DNA of 64,000 nt, taken from NCBI RefSeq assembly GCF_001949145.1, contig NW_019091368.1:3865007-3929006 (forward strand), in the 5' to 3' direction. Made by a program: the position numbers and the translations under genes. Positions 58,312 to 64,000 of the stretch are shown piece by piece; the first letter of the stretch is position 1; each line of letters begins with the position of its first letter. The notes under the pieces are model-generated. The model worked only from the letters and a program-made list of their open reading frames with translations. It did not search any database and was not told where the DNA came from. This stretch comes from Acanthaster planci (lineage: Eukaryota > Echinodermata > Asteroidea > Valvatida > Acanthasteridae).

Positions 58312-61300
58312 GTACTTACAGACAACAAAATGTTACTGGTGTTTTGCATATGTAATCCATGGGTATGACAAATGGTCCAACCGCTGGTTACCAGCATACC
58401 AAATACTGGTAATTCATGACATATGATGAGCGACCCACCAATCAGAAGACAGAATTATTCGGGCATTATATTAAAAAGGTTAAAATCGTGGTGACAGCTA
58501 GTGCACATGTCTGCTGGTACCATCTTCCCCGGGGAAATCATACGGCCCCACAGTCTCACACACACAAATTAAAACTCAAGGTTTAAGAAGCATCAAAAAA
58601 GGCCACATAATGATAAATTGCTGATAAAATTGGGGAAGACAAAAAAAGTGCTGAAAAATATGTCAGGATGGCTTTTGGCAGTTGATGTTTACCCACGGTC
58701 CCTGCGTCTGCCTACTCGTCTCTTTTCAAATTCTTTTCAAATTCTTTGTTCAGCCTTGTTATTTTTGTTTTGCTTATAAATACATGTACATGTATGTACG
58801 GTAGACTGTTTGTTAAACGTTATTTGTTTCGGTAGAATAACTAACGATAATAAAAATAAAAATAAATTTGGCTACTGTTCAAAATTTGCCAGCTTAAAAC
58901 CTTACATGTATTCCATCCATAAATCAATCTTTCCAAAATTCTGCCTTCCTGACTACTGGACACATGGTAAGTCATTTAAATGAAGTTCAAAGTACATGTA
59001 CATGTTCCAGTAAAATGCACAATAACACACAAGAATTTGACCTTCAAGCACTCTGCTAGCAAAATAATGGTCCAAAGGCCAGTAGACCACTCTCAACCTT
59101 TTCTAAACACTCCTGAAGGCTAGTCAAAATATAGTAACAGAGATATTAGGCCTGTATCACTCCAAAAGTGATTTTGTCTATATTTTTCTCTGATGGATAT
59201 ATACTGAACATGAAACACTTGCAAAGCTGGTTTTTACCATCCATGAAACTAAAAGTAAAAATGTTTCATTACCCTGAATTTCATGCGTAGTTTATGTATC
59301 GAGGATGCTTCTTGATATTGAACCCACTAAAAATCCAACATGGTGCAGTAAACCAAGGGACCATTTCTCTGTGCACAAAACTGCAACTATGGACAGCGTA
59401 TTTGCAGTAGGTTGAGTCTGGACTACGGCTGGGATTACGTGTAGCACACAAACCCATGGGAAGAGGCTGCAGCCATACAACAGAATGGCTTTCATAGATA
59501 CCTAAAGTTTATCAGCCACAGCCACAAGGTTCAGACAAAGTCACTGTGTCCGGACTGTGCTGATCTGAATTGATCAAAATGATGTACACTGGATTTGGTC
59601 AATTAATGGACGGACCAATCCGTCAACCACATGTAGCATCGGAAGCCATTACTGTGTTGATACCATACTTGCATGCAGGTGGTATCACTGGTATGCCAAT
59701 GTTACAGTTAAATACCCTAGAGCCTCTACCACCAATAGGGAGCTGCGTCTTTCCAACTGCTCGCACCTCAAGCGCCTGTGTGGCACTTGTCTCCACATGA
59801 CACCTCTTCATCGTAGCCTACCGGTATGATTGAATAACCTAGCGCAGCAGTTACTGGTGAATGTACAGTACTTGTGCTGCAGTATACACACACGAGGATT
59901 GTTTACACATCAACGAACATGATTTCCCAATTCCTTTGAAAGAGAATTTCCAGGAAAACCATGTGCTCTGGTATGAACAAGTACATGTACGTGGGCAAAA
60001 ATATCAGAGAGCTGATTGTTTCACCGCAACACAAGGTGACGACTCAAGAATCAAAACTGACACTAAATCAAATATACATGTATAGTACACAAGAGAAAGA
60101 CTACATGTATGTATAAAGTTCTTTGACAACATACAGGTATACGCTGCTTTTTTAGGGTGGGAACAAAGGAGCTACATTATGTGCATGTACACTGTAAGAG
60201 CTAGTAAAACGCTGCAACTGTGGACGGCGATTTCATTTATTACATATCTCAGTAGGCATGTGCACAAAGCAATTGCCTGTTTGAACACCATTGGCTGCAC
60301 GCCGTAAAGAGAGCTGACGTGGGAAGACGGATCCATGCTACTGATACTCGGTACGGTACACTGACAGTATCTGTTTGTACACATTAAGACAGCATCGCAC
60401 ACGTAGAACAGTCACTTTTGAGTGAACATGGTCTGAATCCTACGTGTACAGTAAGCTCCATTATGGCTGGTGATATGAGTGGGCCGTATTTGAATTAAAA
60501 GCCATCGAGGCAGGCCAATTCACACTTTGACTGAGCATAAATGCCATGTGAATATGAGATGACAGTGGCGAGCATGAGGGCTGTGGAAGACTTGATTAGG
60601 GGTTTTGATTATTGTGAATTGCTGTAATTGTACACCAACCCATGCACATGTACATGTTGTCAAAACATGTCAGTGTATAAAATAGAATGCTTAAATTTCA
60701 CTAAACAGCACCCTGGTTGCCGTGGTTACAGTACATGTAAGCAGTCTGCAAGATCCCGTGTTTCTGTATGGCTGAGGCCAGCATTTTAATTTGGTAGATT
60801 AAAAATTCAACAGAAGGATTTGGAATAATGCAATTTTAACAGCAAAATAAGAAAACTGCATTATTTTCCGAAATGTTGGATTTTTACGAATGATATGATA
60901 CAATTGAAAAAAGTTAAGAGTTTCCGGGCCCTGATTCATTAAAAACAAGCATACATGTACATCAAATCTAATCATTTATATTTGCTGATCTCATTACATG
61001 TAAAGGTACCGGTGCATATGTACAGATAATTTCATTTTTATCCTCAGAAAATAAAAGTAGTTTAACTTTACGAAAGTTATTTCATGAAGGGTACATCATA
61101 ACATGTGACTTGAATTTGTGTAGTGTTCTCCTTTGTCCCTGCCAAACGGCACACAAAAACAGGTGCACACATTGTACTACATGTAGCTCCCAGGTCAAGG
61201 GGAACCACACACACGTAGAAATACATGTAGCTAGGCATAATGGGGACAAACAACGATGTGGAGGCACAATTTTGTCCTGACAACTTGGTTCTGACTTTCT

Positions 61301-64000
61301 TAAATGAAATTGTCTTCTTAACGTGGTGAAGGCCTATCCACATACGTGTGCGTGCACAAACTGTCCTACTGGGGCGACACACGTGTTCAAATATGGACGT
61401 TATGGGGACCAAAATGTTAGAGAGACATATTTTTTGTCTTTGCACTAAGGTCCTGGCTTTCCTAATGTTCAAAAGAAACTGTCCCCTTACTTCAGCCTGG
61501 CTTCCCCACAGACTCACTACTACATACATGTATAAACAGAGCCTCTCAAATGGTTGTACCAAATTTAGTCTGCGCATTCAACCTGGATGTGTACAGTATG
61601 CCTGAAATCACAGCTTGGTGTTCCTAAAACAACATGGGCATGATGCCATAGTCTACGCTGAGCTCAGCACTTGCACTTACTATGCAGTGATGTGTGTAAT
61701 TGATCACAGCTGAAAAAAATCAACTAATTGGTTGCACTGGACTCAGAGACTGCAGTAAACCCTCCCAATGTACAGTACATGTACCTCTGTACCACATCAG
61801 GGATTCAGGGTACCAGCCGAAGTCCTTGGTACATGTACATGGACTTATTAAAATGCATATTTCTGAAGCCACGTTCTTTTCTATCGAAATGCTACCGGTG
61901 CATGTAAGCTTGTTTTTTGGGGGTTTTTTTTGTTCTTTTGTTAACCAGTTACTCAGAATTATAGCTAAAGACTGGAAATATTTGCCATTGGTGACTGTGG
62001 CGTCTAACAACTGAAACCCTATAAAAAAATAAAAAAAAGAAGGCACATTTTTGGTAGCGCTATTGATGGACACTTGTGTACTAAACTGGCATGTGCACAA
62101 GTTCATGTAACTTGTAGGCTTAGTGTGGACATTCTTTTGTTCTTGTGTAATTAAGAAACTTCAGTGAAAACGGTCAATTTTTCTTGCAGAGTTTTCTTGA
62201 CCGTTCTTTCTTTTGCTCCAGATAACCATAACCTCAACTGCCTCTAAAACTGCTTCGCAGAAAGGAGGTACATGTAACTATGTGTGGACATGGCTCAGTC
62301 CACACAAGGTTTACACCGCCTGCATTACATACATGTATATCGGTATGTGGACCTCTTTTGTTCAAGAGTCTACGCAAGGTTCAAATTTCACTGGTACTGG
62401 TGTGACCTGATACCGGTATGCAATGCTCTACGCAACTTATGAGAGCCAAGGACAACTGCATTGTGTGCAAATGGCACTGATTGATGCTTGAACAATTTTC
62501 AACTAAATGTGCACAAAAGGGTAGCAACTTTGCAAAGGAGTAATACATATTGCATAAAAAATCTATCACTGACAACATTTTGCAGTTTTAGCGTTGGAAG
62601 TGCAAGCTGAAAAAAAAATCTGACAAGTGTCTTGAATACAAACTTCATTTAGAACGAATTTGCATGTTTCAAGATAGGGTGCCCATCTATTTTCAAGATA
62701 AAAACCTCCCAACTAAAGAGGCACAGAGGATGAAATCGACACAATCTGCACTGTTGTCTGTACTATAACTTTCTTCCTCTTCGTCGCCATGTTTGTTTCA
62801 CCTTTACAGATCTATCTCAAGATGGTAGGGCGGTACCGAACAGCACACGTAAATAATGCCCAGCACTCTCCATTCCTTTACTCCAGAACGTCATTCCTCC
62901 AGACGGACTGATCCTCTCTAATCTTATCAAGCAGATGTTCTTTGCATCGCATTGCACTGACCATAAAGTGAAGCTATCAGGATTCACATCGCTCTACTGC
63001 GTCATATCTAGACATGTTTGATATTATTCAAGTAAGTTGAAAAGTATACCACTGCACATGTACATATAGGATATGTATGTACCGCTTCAATTGAACATGA
63101 ATGTGTGCGTGACTTGTCTGGCCCTTGCAATATCTATTTAAAGTGAGCTACAGTAACTTTGTTTCTCTTTCAAGGCAGTGCACAACTGAAATAAACTAGA
63201 TAAACACGCACCTGCAGTAATCTCAGATAGTGTCGAGTGAGGCAAATGGCAAAAAATAAACAAACAAACAACCCTTCTGAGAGACGAATTTGGAGTTGTA
63301 AAACTGTAATCTTTCATAGACAAGACATCTTTTGAGTGGAATTTCACTGGCTTTTGGACTTTAACATGTCCTTGGCACGTGCTGCCGCATCGCTGGAAAG
63401 GAGTCTTTCGTTTTCACACAGAGGTTTTTGATGAATCACAAACAATTGAATAGTAGTCAAATGACTGAATTGGCCTAATGGTGGGGCCCTTAGGAAATTA
63501 AATAGAAACAATGCCAAAGGAAAAGATCAATTCCCAAGACTCAGAGCATATAATCTGAACGTAACATTCTGGCTACAGGGTAACATCAGGAGTCAATTCC
63601 ACATCACGTGGCCTCTCCCCCCACTGTATGTAATCTGTGAACTCAGGCCAAGTGCACACGGTCCATTCACACCTGTCTGTAATTTATCTCCCCAGGCAAG
63701 ATGGTGCTGCCTGTGAATCCACTGGGCCCGCACACTTGTCACAAGCCTTGTTCCAGACTCAACTGGCACAGGCAAGAGAGTTGCAACAATGGGCCGTCTG
63801 GAAAGCAATCCTCGAAAATTGGATAACTTAACAACTGTGTGGTGTGGTACAAAGTGGAAACAGGAAATGAACATGTACTGTACATACATGTCCAATGCAG
63901 ATGCACACTGTACATGTAATGTAGACAATTTACATGGCGCCCAATGTTTAATCGATCTGAGCAACAATCACATCTGCTCACAACCAGGAAGTGCACTGCA

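Larger units (their letters stand above)
53694..64000 (-). other. SLMAP: SLMAP 5' intron, running out of the window
   Basis: More than 10 kb upstream of exon w1. I looked on the minus strand for the missing first half of the FHA domain (GRS, SRNHALVW-like sequence) and did not see it, so the first coding exon and promoter lie beyond 64000. The stretch is rich in TACATGTA palindromes, holds a hAT-type MITE at 58036-58311, a hAT-like relic at 54953-55171 and a diverged duplicated block around 61230-61510. Open frames here lack coding character. Confidence 0.75.

Noticed and set aside
61077-61577. 166-codon minus-strand frame
   Set aside because: No recognisable domain, overlaps a diverged duplicated block, and lies inside the SLMAP intron without fitting splice sites.
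1-64000. CRISPR arrays, operons, ribosome binding sites or a bacterial defence system
   Set aside because: The sequence is animal nuclear DNA with spliced exons; repeats present are MITEs, minisatellites and microsatellites, with no evenly spaced repeat-spacer pattern.

Overview
This window is animal nuclear DNA, most likely from a marine invertebrate deuterostome. The evidence is a gene of many short exons split by introns of about 0.5-4 kb with GT-AG borders, no operons, two N gaps of a draft assembly (14935-14981 and 25864-26111), many small inverted-repeat transposons, and abundant TACATGTA palindromes. The coded protein is closer to vertebrate SLMAP than I would expect from a distant phylum. 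A lancelet fits the base composition and repeat style; an echinoderm or hemichordate is not excluded. The species call is inference.

One gene is clear. The minus strand from 53693 down to 25459 carries 28 exons of an SLMAP (sarcolemma membrane-associated protein) orthologue. It starts in the second half of the FHA domain and runs through a very long coiled coil to a C-terminal membrane anchor and a stop codon. The 28 exons sum to 2919 nt with every phase matching, giving 972 residues plus stop. The start codon and first half of the FHA domain lie beyond the right edge, so 53694-64000 is intron. In the family, the FHA domain binds phosphorylated MST1/2 kinases, the coiled coil joins the STRIPAK phosphatase complex, and the tail anchors the protein in ER-type membranes.

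Layout: 1-24865 is largely intergenic, with no convincing gene. It holds a hAT-type MITE with perfect 8-bp target duplications (15990-16409), a CACTA-like MITE (22154-22340), an NRF-1-like site cluster (10827-10877), two abutting palindromes (9513-9544) and two orphan exon-like stretches on the plus strand. 24866-25458 is the probable SLMAP 3' UTR. 25459-46776 is the dense exon block. 46777-64000 is large 5' introns, strongly enriched in TACATGTA and holding a second hAT-type MITE with perfect duplications (58036-58311).

The most unusual structure is the exon array itself. Seventeen consecutive exons (42813 down to 29898) all start and end in phase 1. Five are exactly 63 nt (three heptads), two are 126 nt, and thirteen in a row place a hydrophobic residue at the same position just after the split codon. 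This looks like a coiled coil built by exon duplication, in which any cassette can be skipped without breaking frame.
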